64,000 nucleotides of DNA from a bacterium (lineage in GTDB: Bacteria > Acidobacteriota > Thermoanaerobaculia > Multivoradales > J023): positions 1 to 64,000 of the forward strand of contig JAAELT010000568.1 of the NCBI GenBank assembly GCA_024226315.1, in the 5' to 3' direction. Positions within the stretch are counted from its first letter, which is position 1. The number at the start of each line of letters is the position of its first letter. Shown piece by piece: positions 44,013-53,165 of the stretch. The notes beneath the pieces are model-generated. The model made no database searches and was not told where the DNA came from. It saw nothing but the letters and a program-made list of their open reading frames with translations. Made by a program: the position numbers and the translations under genes.

Positions 44013-45419
44013 CTATCGCGGGGAGAGCTGCATCAGCCGGCGGGCGTGATAGAGGGTCTGGTCCGCCTGGCTGAAGGTGAAGGCCGCCAAGAGGCTCGCC
44101 GCATCACTCGCCTTGCCCTCGGCCAGCAGGGCCAGCGCCTGGGTTTCGATCTGGCCCTGGCGCGACCGGGCGAGAGAATGCTGGGAGCTCCAGAAGGTGT
44201 GGACCTGAGGATAGGTGCGTACGTAGTCTCGGTCGGCCGTACGCTGGAGACGCCGAAAAAGCCACCAGGCAGAGCCGCTGCTCTCCGCCGGGTCAGGCTC
44301 GGAGTACGCCTCGGGCACCGAGCCACCGCCGGCATAGAGCGGAAAGTAGCCGGCCCAGCTGGGCGTGGCCACGCCGTACCAGAGGACTGCTCCGACACTC
44401 ATCGGCAAGTCGCCGCGCAGGTGGGCCACGAAAGTCGACTGGGTTAGATTCGTACTGATCGTGCGATGGAGCGATGTTTTGCCTTCGAGATCCTCGCGCC
44501 ACACGGGTTGCTGTTGTGGCGGGGTGTACTTCTCGGTGCCTTCGTAGCGATCGCGCAGTACGACGAACAGGTCTTCCGGGGCAATGACTCCCGCCTTGCC
44601 GCGCAGCAGCTCCACGGCTCGCTGCTCGCGCAGCGTGTCGTAGGCCTGCTCCATCTTGCCCGGGCGGCCGTAGACGTCACGGAAGCTCAGCTCGTCCTCG
44701 GCAGACGCTAGCCAATCCTCGGCAACCGCGTGGCTGACCAGGGTCTTGCTGCTCAGGTCGTAATCCGAGCCGATGCGGAAGCGATTGGCGGTGACGTGGA
44801 TCTCGTCGTCCCGAACGCGCCGCGCGACCCAGTTACGGGTGGTGGTCTCGACCACCCAGGCTTCCCTCGGATCCGCCAGGTTGTAGACCAGGCCTCCCCA
44901 GTCGGCCTGTCCATGCTTCTCGATCCACCCGCCGATGAGCTCGACGCCGTGCCGGGCACTCCGTGCCCGCTCGAGCACCAGCTGGCGGATGGCGTAGCGG
45001 CGGATGCCGACGCCCTCGGCGTTGCCCTCCCGCGAGTGAGCCCAATTGCAGCTCAGCGACACGCCCTGGTCGTTGAGGCCCACCAGCACTGAGTCGTACG
45101 GGCGGACCATCTCCGCCGTACCCAGACCGGCCGCGCCCTGGGCGTTGCCCGAGGCCCAAAAAGAATGGGACTTCGTCACATGCGGCAAGACCACATAGGG
45201 CACGCGGAGCACCTGGCCCTGGCCGTGGCTGGCCGGCTCCACGCGCCACACCCGGCCCACTGCGTCATTGCCCATGTCCTCGTTGTGGGCGTGGATCACC
45301 GAGCCGTCGGCCGTCAGCGACTTGCCGACCAGGATCGTCGTACACCCTGCCGCCGGCGCCGAATCCACCACCCTCAGGGCGAGGACGGCGAAAGCCAGGA
45401 AGAGAGAACGCTGCGACAT
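44013..45419 (-). CDS. C69-family dipeptidase, exported Ntn hydrolase
   Basis: 468 residues from the ATG two bases after the nudC stop. Signal peptide about 1-25, ending APAAG, leaves Cys26 (CTTILVGKSLTADGS) at the mature end, as needed for an N-terminal-nucleophile cysteine peptidase of family C69. Other family segments: IHAHNEDMGND, KSHSFWASGNAQGAAGLG, WVVETTTRNWVARRV and VFRIGSDYDLS-type core (ANRFRIGSDYDLS). It is thought to cleave dipeptides in the periplasm. Overlap with nudC suggests one operon. C-terminal residues 330-468 are less conserved. Confidence 0.9.
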   Translation of the reverse strand: MSQRSLFLAFAVLALRVVDSAPAAGCTTILVGKSLTADGSVIHAHNEDMGNDAVGRVWRVEPASHGQGQVLRVPYVVLPHVTKSHSFWASGNAQGAAGLGTAEMVRPYDSVLVGLNDQGVSLSCNWAHSREGNAEGVGIRRYAIRQLVLERARSARHGVELIGGWIEKHGQADWGGLVYNLADPREAWVVETTTRNWVARRVRDDEIHVTANRFRIGSDYDLSSKTLVSHAVAEDWLASAEDELSFRDVYGRPGKMEQAYDTLREQRAVELLRGKAGVIAPEDLFVVLRDRYEGTEKYTPPQQQPVWREDLEGKTSLHRTISTNLTQSTFVAHLRGDLPMSVGAVLWYGVATPSWAGYFPLYAGGGSVPEAYSEPDPAESSGSAWWLFRRLQRTADRDYVRTYPQVHTFWSSQHSLARSRQGQIETQALALLAEGKASDAASLLAAFTFSQADQTLYHARRLMQLSPR

Positions 45420-45421
45420 GC

Positions 45422-46279
45422 TCAAACTCGGCGTGTTCCGCGATGCTCGGAGATCCACGCCTCGATCAACGCGCGCGCGATCGAGATGTTAGGCGGGATG
45501 CGAGGCAGGTTGTCCACGTGGAACCAGCCGGCGTCCTCGATCTCGTCGCCGATCACGATGTCGCCGGAAGCCCATTCGGCGCGGAAGCCCAGCATCAGGG
45601 AGTTTGGAAACGGCCAGGGCTGGGAGCCGAAGTAGCGAACGTTCGTGAGCTTGACGCCGACTTCTTCCTCGATCTCGCGCGCCACAGTCTGCTCCAGGCT
45701 CTCTCCCGGCTCGACGAAACCGGCCAATGTCGAGTACATGCCGGGCACGAAGTGGGGTGAGCGGCCGAGCAGCACCTCGTCGCCGCGCTCGACCAGCACG
45801 ATCACCGCCGGGGACAGGCGTGGGTAGCACATCAGACCACAGCTCGGGCATTTTCGCGAATGCTCACCGGGCTGGGTTTCGGTCGCCGTGGCACAGCGGC
45901 CACAGAAGTGGTGATCGCGGTCCCAGGCGACGATCTGGACGGCACGAGCGGCGATCCAGAAGAGCGGCTCGTCGACACGGTGGAACAGCCCCCGTAAACC
46001 ACAGAATGCCATACCGTCTGGCGCCTCGGCGTCGGTGTCGATTTCGAGCGAGACGACACCGCGCCCGAGGTAGGTGCCGAGATACTGCCGGCGGACAGGA
46101 TCGAGGTCCGGGTTGCCGTTGCCGGCCGCGATTTCGAGCTCCCGCAGGCTCGGCAACCGCGCGCCTTGATCTTCGGTGTGGACCAGCAACCGCTGGTCGC
46201 GAAAGGCGAAGGCCCAGCTCTCGGGCGAGAGCTCGTCCGGTATCTCGACCGCGGGCTTGAAGTCTTCAGGCAGGCTCAT
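45422..46279 (-). CDS. nudC: NAD(P)H pyrophosphatase (NudC type)
   Basis: 285 residues. Zinc module HHFCGRCATATE and CPSCGLMCYPR, Nudix box GFVEPGESLEQTVAREIEEE, and the NudC-specific SQPWPFPNSLM downstream. It hydrolyses NADH to NMNH and AMP and may remove NAD caps from RNA. Start chosen at the ATG 46279; the frame extends upstream but without support. The gene runs toward the C69 peptidase, stop and start two bases apart. Confidence 0.95.
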   Translation of the reverse strand: MSLPEDFKPAVEIPDELSPESWAFAFRDQRLLVHTEDQGARLPSLRELEIAAGNGNPDLDPVRRQYLGTYLGRGVVSLEIDTDAEAPDGMAFCGLRGLFHRVDEPLFWIAARAVQIVAWDRDHHFCGRCATATETQPGEHSRKCPSCGLMCYPRLSPAVIVLVERGDEVLLGRSPHFVPGMYSTLAGFVEPGESLEQTVAREIEEEVGVKLTNVRYFGSQPWPFPNSLMLGFRAEWASGDIVIGDEIEDAGWFHVDNLPRIPPNISIARALIEAWISEHRGTRRV

Positions 46280-46325
46280 GAGGGGGTCCCCAGACCCTGT
46301 ATACGGCCGCGGCGCCCGCGAGGTC

Positions 46326-47204
46326 TCAGCGACCATACCGCCGTTGGCGCTCGTCGTACGCCCGCAGCGCCCGCAGGAAGTCGATCTCGCGAAACGCCGG
46401 CCAGTTAGTGTCGCAGAAGTAGAACTCGGAATACGCGCTCTGCCAGAGCAGGAAGCCCGACAGGCGGACCTCGCCGGAGGTGCGCAGGATCAGATCCGGC
46501 TCGGGCTGGCCCGAAGTGTAGAGATAGGGCGCGATCGAACCGGCGTCGAGATCCTGGAGCACCTCGTGAATGCCCTCCCCGTCCGCGATCCGATCGGCAA
46601 TGTGGCGGCGGAAGGCGTCGGCGATCTCCTCGCGCCCACCATAAGCCATGGCGATGTTGAGCTGCAGCTGCTCGTAGTCGCGTGTGGCTTCTTCCACTCG
46701 GCGGATCTCGTGCCGCAGGCTCTCCGGCAACAGCTCCAGGCGACCGATGAACCGCACCCGGATGCGGTGCTCGTGCACATGCCCGCTGTCGGCCATCTCT
46801 CGGGTCTTGTCCTCGAACAGGCCCAGCAGGTCCTCGACCTCCTCGGCGCTGCGCTGGAAGTTCTCGAGCGAGAAGCACCACACCGTCACTACGGGGACCT
46901 CGGCGTCGTGGCACCACTGCAGCACGTCCTGCAGTTTCTCGGCGCCCAGCCGGTGGCCTGCCAGGGCACTCAGGTACCCAGCCTGACGCGCGAACCGGCG
47001 ATTGCCGTCCATGATGACGCCCAGGTGCGCCGGGTGCCTCCAGGTGTGGGACTTGGCGCGCAGGCGCCGCAGGTAGAGCGTGTAGAACGGCTGCTTGACC
47101 AGGTCTTTGGCAGCCCGCCAGAGCTCGCTGACGATCCGGACTCCGGAGACGCCGTGCGCGGGAAGCACGGCCGGATTCTCTAGAGAAGTCGCCTCTCGGG
47201 TCAT
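46326..47204 (-). CDS. uppS: cis-prenyltransferase (isoprenyl diphosphate synthase)
   Basis: 292 residues from ATG with AGGAGA upstream. Core signature HLGVIMDGNRRFARQAGY with the catalytic Asp, then GHRLGAEKLQDVLQWC, SLENFQRSAEEV, LNIAMAYGGREEI, DLILRTSGEVRLSGFLLWQS and EFYFCDTNWPAF. An N-terminal 60-residue extension (LYLRRLRAKSHTWRHP) and RRFA instead of RRWA match the actinobacterial Z-farnesyl/Rv1086-like subgroup more than canonical UppS. So product chain length is uncertain: carrier lipid or short-chain Z-prenyl. Relevant for the surface polysaccharide genes nearby. 47 bases upstream of nudC, same strand. Confidence 0.88.
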   Translation of the reverse strand: MTREATSLENPAVLPAHGVSGVRIVSELWRAAKDLVKQPFYTLYLRRLRAKSHTWRHPAHLGVIMDGNRRFARQAGYLSALAGHRLGAEKLQDVLQWCHDAEVPVVTVWCFSLENFQRSAEEVEDLLGLFEDKTREMADSGHVHEHRIRVRFIGRLELLPESLRHEIRRVEEATRDYEQLQLNIAMAYGGREEIADAFRRHIADRIADGEGIHEVLQDLDAGSIAPYLYTSGQPEPDLILRTSGEVRLSGFLLWQSAYSEFYFCDTNWPAFREIDFLRALRAYDERQRRYGR

Positions 47205-47431
47205 CTGAGTCTCCTGATGGGTGTTCGGGTGGGTCGGCAAACGGCCAGACCACGATCAGTCTCGCATGATGTTGTGGCGTTGGTGTGCAAACCGTCTGGC
47301 GAACTACAGGCGTGGCGATCCGCGGGCGACGATCCAAACGCGCTCCGTGAACCGTGATCACCGGTCGGATCCGTGCCCTCCAACTTCCGTACCGGTGTAC
47401 CTAGTATAGACCAATCGTCTTTCGGGCCCCG

Positions 47432-47440
47432 TGTTATGAT
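47432..47440 (+). promoter_or_regulatory. extended -10 promoter of the YbdK-like gene
   Basis: TGTTATGAT is a TG-N extended -10 (TATGAT at 47435-47440), 52 bases before the ATG. The 287-base gap in which it lies also holds the start region of the leftward uppS. A second weak -10 (CTAGTATAG, near 47401) was also seen. Confidence 0.45.
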
Positions 47441-47491
47441 TCCGCCGCCAACAGACTTCCCATTCTAGAGTTGCGACGTGGAGCGTGCGAC

Positions 47492-48601
47492 ATGGCCTTA
47501 CCGTCCCTGACGCTGGGTATCGAGGAAGAGTACCAGATCATCGATCCGGAGACCCGCGAGCTCGCTCCCTTTTCGGAGGAGCTGATCTCCAAAGGTCAGA
47601 AGATCCTGCAGGATCAGATCAAACCGGAGCTCATGCGCTCGCAGGTCGAGGTCGGGAGCAAGGTCTGCCGCGACATCGGCGAGGCCCGCGACGAGGTTGT
47701 GCGGCTGCGCGGCGCGATCTGCCAGCTGGCCGAGGAGCGTGGCCTGCGTATGGTCGCCGCCAGTACCCATCCCTTCTCCAGGTGGAGTGAGCAGAAACTG
47801 ACCGACGCCGAGCGCTACGAGAAGCTCGCGGCCGACCTGCGCGACGTGGCGCGGCGCCTTCTGATCTTCGGCATGCACGTGCACGTCGGCATCGAGGATC
47901 CGGAGCTGCGCATCGACGTGATGAACCAGGCGCGCTACTTCATGCCCCACATCCTCGCCCTATCGACCAGCTCGCCCTACTGGCACGGACGCGACACCGG
48001 CCTGAAGTCCTATCGCTCGGTGATCTTCGAGAACATGCCGAGAAGCGGCATTCCGCCGGTGTTCAGTGCCTACAGCGAGTACGAGAGCTTCATCGAGACT
48101 CTAGTCAAAACCGGTTGCATCGACGAGCCGACCAAGATCTGGTGGGACATCCGGCCGCATCACAAGTTCCCGACGCTCGAGTTCCGGGTCTCGGACGTGT
48201 GTACGCGGATCGACGAGGTGGTGTGCATCGCTGCCCTGCTGCAGGCCCTGGTCGCCAAGCTGATCAAGCTGCGACACGAGAACCGGTCGTGGCGGACCTA
48301 TCGCCACCACCTGATCATCGAGAACAAGTGGCGGGCGGTGCGATACGGGCTCGACGGCAAGCTGATCGATTTCGGCAAGAAGCAAGAGGTGCCGCTGCGC
48401 GCCCTGGCGATCGAGATCCTGGAAGTGATCGACGACGTGGTCGACGAGCTCGGCACGCGCAAGGAGGTCGAGTATCTCCACACCATCCTCGCCGAGGGAT
48501 CGAGCGCCGATCGACAGATCGGCACCTACCGGGCGACCGGCGACTTCAAAGCGGTGGTCGATCGGCTGATCCAGGAATCCCGCGAGGGGTGCGCCAGCTA
48601 G
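47492..48601 (+). CDS. YbdK-type carboxylate-amine ligase (GCS2 family)
   Basis: 369 residues from ATG (a TTG 21 bases upstream is less likely). Opens with LTLGIEEEYQIIDPETREL, the ATP-metal site, followed by SQVEVGSKVCRDIGEAR, RLLIFGMHVHVGIED, LSTSSPYWHGRDTGLKSYRS, KIWWDIRPHHKFPTLEFRV and RYGLDGKLIDFG, all signatures of the GCS2 glutamate-cysteine ligase-like family. YbdK has weak gamma-glutamylcysteine ligase activity in E. coli; the true substrate here is unknown. FxsA follows after 18 bases. Confidence 0.9.
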   Translation: MALPSLTLGIEEEYQIIDPETRELAPFSEELISKGQKILQDQIKPELMRSQVEVGSKVCRDIGEARDEVVRLRGAICQLAEERGLRMVAASTHPFSRWSEQKLTDAERYEKLAADLRDVARRLLIFGMHVHVGIEDPELRIDVMNQARYFMPHILALSTSSPYWHGRDTGLKSYRSVIFENMPRSGIPPVFSAYSEYESFIETLVKTGCIDEPTKIWWDIRPHHKFPTLEFRVSDVCTRIDEVVCIAALLQALVAKLIKLRHENRSWRTYRHHLIIENKWRAVRYGLDGKLIDFGKKQEVPLRALAIEILEVIDDVVDELGTRKEVEYLHTILAEGSSADRQIGTYRATGDFKAVVDRLIQESREGCAS

Positions 48602-48619
48602 ACCAGTCCAGAGGGCGTC

Positions 48620-49039
48620 TTGTTTTTTCGCCTGCTGCTGCTGTTCACCATCGTCCCGCTGGTCGAGCTCGCGCTCCTGGTCCAGATCGGCGACCAGGTA
48701 GGCTTGCTGGCGACCATCGCTCTGGTGGTGCTCACCGGAGCGATCGGCGCCTGGTTGGCCAGGAGCCAGGGGCTGCGCGCCCTGGGGCGCCTCCAGGACG
48801 AGCTGGGCCAGGGCCGCATGCCCACCGAGGCGCTGCTCGACGGCCTGATGATCTTCATCGCCGGCGCCGTGCTGCTGACACCCGGTCTTCTGACCGACCT
48901 GTTCGGCTTCTTCCTGCTGGTGCCGGCGGGCCGCCGCACGGTGCGCGGAATCGTCTCCGCGAGGCTGCGCCGGCGCTTCGAGCCCGGCGGCCCGAAGGTG
49001 ATCGTCATCGAACCGGACGAGGAACGCCGGGACGGGTGA
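48620..49039 (+). CDS. fxsA: FxsA-family membrane protein
   Basis: 139 residues from TTG. Two or three transmembrane segments: FFRLLLLFTIVPLVELALLV, LATIALVVLTGAIGAWLARS and FIAGAVLLTPGLLTDLFGFF. The GAxLLTPGfLTDaiGf motif identifies FxsA, whose E. coli member suppresses F-plasmid exclusion of phage T7. A C-terminal acidic tail KVIVIEPDEERRDG faces the cytosol. It is followed by a terminator-like hairpin. Function in this organism unknown. Confidence 0.88.
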   Translation: MFFRLLLLFTIVPLVELALLVQIGDQVGLLATIALVVLTGAIGAWLARSQGLRALGRLQDELGQGRMPTEALLDGLMIFIAGAVLLTPGLLTDLFGFFLLVPAGRRTVRGIVSARLRRRFEPGGPKVIVIEPDEERRDG

Positions 49040-49052
49040 GGCAGCCCGATGA

Positions 49053-49074
49053 CCCGGGGTTGAAACCCCCGGGG
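49053..49074. terminator. GGGGTTGAAACCCC-type hairpin
   Basis: CCCGGGGTT-GA-AACCCCCGGGG forms a stem with a one-base bulge between the converging fxsA and PilZ genes (55-base gap). It probably ends both transcripts. Confidence 0.5.
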
Positions 49075-49094
49075 ATCTGCCGGACGAAGATCCG

Positions 49095-49784
49095 TCAGAG
49101 CTGTTGCAGGTAGCTCTCGAAGCGGCGCTGGGAATCGCCACCGAACGACAGGAAGCAGACCCCGATGCCGCCCACGTCGTCGCGCCCGACCATGGTGTGA
49201 CGCACCACCTCGGCGACGCCCGTGATCGGCCGCGGGTCCTCTGGCAGGGAGAACTCGAAGTCGATCCTGGTGCCCTTGTCGTACCGCCGCTCGGTCCTGA
49301 TCAGCATGCCGCTGGCCGACAGGTTCTCGGTCTGGCACAGGATCATGTCCTTGGCGCCGCCGAGCTTGATCTCCATGCGGGCCAGGAAGCGCGCGTGTTT
49401 GCGCGGCGCCACCGCCAGCAGAGCCGAGACGGCTTCCTGTAACGACTCCTCCGCGTCCTCCAGCTGGAGGACGCGGTTGGCGCCGCGACCAATGTAGGCC
49501 TCGGCCTCCCCCGCTTCCTCGGCGGCGGCGAGCAACAGGATCGGCGATTTCAGGCACTTGCTCTCCGGCTGCCGAACCGCCTGCAGGAACACGCCGAGAT
49601 CCATGTCCGGCAGCGGGTACCGCACCAGCAGTACCTCGATTGCCACGTGCGCGGTCAGCTCGAGGGCGCCGGTGCCGCTCGGGAAGCGGTCGACGTCGAA
49701 CGCATCGCGGGCCAGAAACGGCGCAACGCGACCGAATTCTGCGGGGCTGACGCCGATCACCAGGACATTTCTACGTTTCTTCAT
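49095..49784 (-). CDS. PilZ-domain protein with pseudo-receiver
   Basis: 229 residues. N-terminal 120 residues have the length and pattern of a receiver (MKKRRNVLVIGVSPAEF, then VLLVRYPLPDMDLGVFLQAV), but the phosphoacceptor Asp is replaced (LLVRYPLP), so it cannot be phosphorylated in the usual way. A C-terminal PilZ domain (about 130-229) has RKHARFLARMEI, NLSASGMLIRTE and IGVCFLSFGG, including the R-x-x-x-R and (D/N)xSxxG c-di-GMP motifs. It may sense c-di-GMP and act on motility or polysaccharide. It is the last gene of the leftward surface polysaccharide block. Confidence 0.85.
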   Translation of the reverse strand: MKKRRNVLVIGVSPAEFGRVAPFLARDAFDVDRFPSGTGALELTAHVAIEVLLVRYPLPDMDLGVFLQAVRQPESKCLKSPILLLAAAEEAGEAEAYIGRGANRVLQLEDAEESLQEAVSALLAVAPRKHARFLARMEIKLGGAKDMILCQTENLSASGMLIRTERRYDKGTRIDFEFSLPEDPRPITGVAEVVRHTMVGRDDVGGIGVCFLSFGGDSQRRFESYLQQL

Positions 49785-49879
49785 GGCGGAAAAGCCGAAT
49801 TCAACCGACGGAGCCTCGGACAGGACTTCGACTCCGAAACCGGCGGCACACGATAGACCGGTGTGGGAGCGAGATTCTA

Positions 49880-51079
49880 CTACGCTTCGGGGTGGGGGTC
49901 GAAATCGGGGGCCAAGAAACTCCGGGTCAGCGGCGCGTAGATCTCCGCCAGCCGCCGCGCGACCCGCGACGGTTCGTGGTGCTCGCGCAACCGTCGCCGC
50001 CCGCCGGCGATCAGCCTGGCCGCCAGATCGTCCTCGCCGTCGAGACGGGCGAAGGCGCGGGCGAATCCCTCGCCGTCGTCGGCCAGCAGCAGGTGCTGGC
50101 CGTCCTCTGCCCCCAGACCTTGCGCCGCCGCCGGCGTCGCCACCACCGGCACGCCCCGCGCCCAGGCTTCCAGAATCTTGATCCGGACACCGGAAGCGAT
50201 CTGTAGCGGCACCGCCAGAATCGCGCCACGAGGATACGCCGCGCGGCTCTCCGTCGGTGCTTGGTGGCTCACCACCCCCGGCGCCGAGGCCGACAATCCA
50301 AAAACGTGGAGCGCGGCGCCGGGTAGGGCCTCCCTCACCCGCGGCCAGGCCCGCTGAAGGAACCAATCGGCCCCACGGGCGTTTGGATGCCAGCCGGCGC
50401 TGCCGAAGAGCACGATCGGCGGCTCACCCGGCAGCCGCTCGGCAGCGGCCTCGAGCTCCGTCGCGAAAGGCGCCGGCACCGCGGAGATTTTGTCGGCGGC
50501 GCCGGACAAGTCGGCCAGGCGGGCCGCGTCCTGCACCGTCAGCGTGAGTGTCGCGGCGCTGCGCCGTACGGCCAGACCCTCCCAGCGGGCCAACCGGCGG
50601 GCCTCGAGCGCCAGCACCGACCGCCGCCAACCGCCGTCGCGAGCCGCTTGCGACCACAGATCGCTCTCTACGTTCTGAGCCCGCAACACCACCGGCGGCA
50701 GGCGTGCCGCCGGCCCCGGCACCGAGCTCAAGGCCTGCACCTGCTCCACCTGGATCAGGTCGAAACGCCCGCCTGCCAGCAGCCGCGCAACTCGGCGGCG
50801 GACCCGGCCGTGGCTGTGGCGGACGATCGTCACCGGCTTTCCCGTCAACTGGGCGCGGCAGCCGTCGACGATTGTCGGAGTGGGCCGGATCGCCACCAGA
50901 TGGGGGCGGCAGAGCTCGCGCAGCTCGGCCGCGGGCGCCGAGGAGCTACCGGCGACCGGCGCCACCAGATCCACCTCGTGACCCGCGCTCGCGAGAGCAT
51001 TCAGAGTGTCGAAGCACACTCGGCGTCCGCCGTCGACCGGCGGCCACGGGGCCTTGGTCGCGATCCAGAGGATCTTCAC
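49880..51079 (-). CDS. glycosyltransferase family 4-type, GT-B fold
   Basis: 399 residues. N-terminal GT-B Rossmann with LWIATKAPWPPVDGGRRVCF and LASAGHEVDLVAPV, later VLFGSAGWHPNARGADWFL, AILAVPLQIASGVRIKILEA with WARGVPVVATPAAAQGL, the nucleotide-binding helix-glutamate motif of GT4. It transfers a sugar onto a lipid-linked or polysaccharide acceptor on the cytoplasmic face. Ten bases downstream of the FlaA1-type dehydratase gene, so same operon. The acceptor is unknown. Confidence 0.88.
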   Translation of the reverse strand: MKILWIATKAPWPPVDGGRRVCFDTLNALASAGHEVDLVAPVAGSSSAPAAELRELCRPHLVAIRPTPTIVDGCRAQLTGKPVTIVRHSHGRVRRRVARLLAGGRFDLIQVEQVQALSSVPGPAARLPPVVLRAQNVESDLWSQAARDGGWRRSVLALEARRLARWEGLAVRRSAATLTLTVQDAARLADLSGAADKISAVPAPFATELEAAAERLPGEPPIVLFGSAGWHPNARGADWFLQRAWPRVREALPGAALHVFGLSASAPGVVSHQAPTESRAAYPRGAILAVPLQIASGVRIKILEAWARGVPVVATPAAAQGLGAEDGQHLLLADDGEGFARAFARLDGEDDLAARLIAGGRRRLREHHEPSRVARRLAEIYAPLTRSFLAPDFDPHPEA

Positions 51080-51089
51080 GCGGCCGAGG

Positions 51090-53009
51090 CTACATCACCG
51101 CGGAATCTTCGGCCAACCAGGCTCCCTCGGGATCGGTCGGCCCCAGCGGCCGGTAGTCGGCCACCAGCTGACGCAGCACCGAGCGTACGGTCTCTTGGTC
51201 CTCCGCCGCGACCGCCAGGCGCAGCTGCTCGACCTCGGCCAGCAGATTCCCGTCCGGCGCCGGGCTCTCGACGACGCAGATCCTGGAATCGATCCGGCGC
51301 GTGGTGGTCTCCCCTTCTCCCCACAGCTCCTCGTCGAGCTTCTCGCCCGGCCGCAGACCGGTGTACGTGATCTTGACATCGACGTTCGGCACCCTGCCGG
51401 AGAGGGTGATCATCAACCGCGCCAGGTCGGCGATGGCGATCGGCTCGCCCATGTCCAGAACGCACAGGCGTCCGTAGTCGCCGTAGGCCGCCCGCAGCAC
51501 CAGGCCCACCGCCTCCGAGATGGTCATGAAGTAACGACGCACGTCCGGGTGGGTGACGGTCACCGGCCCCCCGCCCTGGATCTGCTCGCGAAACAACGGC
51601 ACCACAGAGCCTGCGGAGTCGAACACGTTGCCGAACCGCACCACCGAGAAACGGGTCTTCGACGATTCGTCCATGCGGCGCACGACCATCTCGCCGAGAC
51701 GTTTGCTGGCACCCATCACGCTGACCGACTTCACCGCCTTGTCAGTCGACATGTAGACGAAGCGTTCGGCGCCATACTCGGCGGCCACCCGGGCGAGGTG
51801 CAGGGTGCCGAGGACGTTGGTCTTCACGGACTCGCCGGGCGCGGCTTCCATCAACGGCACCTGCTTGCGGGCGGCGGCGTGGAAGACGTCCACCGGCCGG
51901 TGCTGACCGAAGAGCACCTCGATGCGGGAGGTGTCCCGGATATCAGCGATCTCGGCGACCACCACGCTATCGGGGTACCGGCGCTCCAGCCGGCGCTTGA
52001 GCATGTAGAGGCCGTTCTCATCGATGTCCAGCATGACCAGGCGCCTCGCCCCGGCCTCGAGCAACTGAGCACAGACCTCGCTGCCGATCGAGCCGGCGGC
52101 TCCGACCACCATCTGCTGCCCGCCACCGAGAAAGCTGGCCTCCCGACCCTGTTTGAAGGTCACCTCCTCCCGATTGAGCAAGTCGCGGGGCGTGAGGTCT
52201 TCGAGCAACGAGGACGCCGACTTCTCCTCGAGCTCCTGATAGGACACCGACAGGATCTTGAACCGCAGCTGCAAGTGAGTGCTGAGCTCGAGGATCTCCC
52301 GCACGCGACGCGCAGACAGGTTGGGAATGGCGATCAGGATCTGGCGGATCCGGTAGCGCTCGACCAGCTCGGGCAGGTCCGCGACGCCGCCGAGCACCGA
52401 CTTTCCGCCTACTACGTGGCCACGCCGGGCTCGATCGTCGTCGATGAACCCGACGATTCGATAATCGTGGTCCTCGGACCGCAGGAGCCCGCGCAGCAGC
52501 ATTTCCCCTGCGGATCCGGCGCCCACGATCGCGGTCGCCACCGCGTCCGGGCGTCGGCCGCGCAGCAGGTCCGCGCGGTAGGTGATGCCGAGCCTGGGGG
52601 CGAACCGGACGGCGGCCATCAGGGTGGTCGAGAGCAGCAGCTCGAGCACCAGCACGGCGCGCCCCAGCTGCGGAAGCTCGAGGGGCTTCAGCAGGTAGAG
52701 CAGGAAGACGAAGAGCGCGGTGCCCGAGACCCCGGCGATGCCGATACGCGCGCCGTCAGCCAGGCCCGAAAAGCGGAACGACCACAGATGGAGGCGGAAG
52801 GTGTAGTTCGCGAGCAGCCGGCAGGCGATCAGGATCGCCATGACCTGCAGCAGATCGTTGTCCAGACGCTGGGCGAGCTCGGTGCCGCTGAACCGCAGCC
52901 ACAGCGCCGCCAGAAAGCTCAGGACCGTGATCACGGCATCCACCGAGCCGACCAGGAGCGCGCGGTCCCTGGAGCTGATGCGGCTCAGGCGCTGGAATCT
53001 GTTGAACAC
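51090..53009 (-). CDS. FlaA1/CapD-type nucleotide-sugar 4,6-dehydratase, membrane bound
   Basis: 639 residues. Four transmembrane segments (about 20-40, 50-70, 85-110, 115-135), a Rossmann module of unknown use (about 160-265; IVGAGSAGEMLLRGLLR), then the SDR 4,6-dehydratase domain (about 285-600) with the glycine motif VVGAAGSIGSEVCAQLL. The active-site region is STDKAVKSVSVMGASKR: it has Met where most SDRs have the Tyr of YxxxK, as in WbpM/PglF types. It converts UDP-GlcNAc to the 4-keto-6-deoxy sugar, start of many O-antigen sugars. Starts after a 156-base gap, with glycosyltransferase downstream. Confidence 0.92.
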   Translation of the reverse strand: MFNRFQRLSRISSRDRALLVGSVDAVITVLSFLAALWLRFSGTELAQRLDNDLLQVMAILIACRLLANYTFRLHLWSFRFSGLADGARIGIAGVSGTALFVFLLYLLKPLELPQLGRAVLVLELLLSTTLMAAVRFAPRLGITYRADLLRGRRPDAVATAIVGAGSAGEMLLRGLLRSEDHDYRIVGFIDDDRARRGHVVGGKSVLGGVADLPELVERYRIRQILIAIPNLSARRVREILELSTHLQLRFKILSVSYQELEEKSASSLLEDLTPRDLLNREEVTFKQGREASFLGGGQQMVVGAAGSIGSEVCAQLLEAGARRLVMLDIDENGLYMLKRRLERRYPDSVVVAEIADIRDTSRIEVLFGQHRPVDVFHAAARKQVPLMEAAPGESVKTNVLGTLHLARVAAEYGAERFVYMSTDKAVKSVSVMGASKRLGEMVVRRMDESSKTRFSVVRFGNVFDSAGSVVPLFREQIQGGGPVTVTHPDVRRYFMTISEAVGLVLRAAYGDYGRLCVLDMGEPIAIADLARLMITLSGRVPNVDVKITYTGLRPGEKLDEELWGEGETTTRRIDSRICVVESPAPDGNLLAEVEQLRLAVAAEDQETVRSVLRQLVADYRPLGPTDPEGAWLAEDSAVM

Positions 53010-53165
53010 CTCGTGGAAACTCCTGGAACGATGATGCCGCGGTCGATAAGGACAGTTACATTATCACCCTGGGTGCGCTACGCCAGTCTGTCTCAGATAC
53101 CAGAAATATCAATGGACATAGCGACTTGGCTCACAAAACCTCAGGTCGATCCTCGGCGCGAAACC

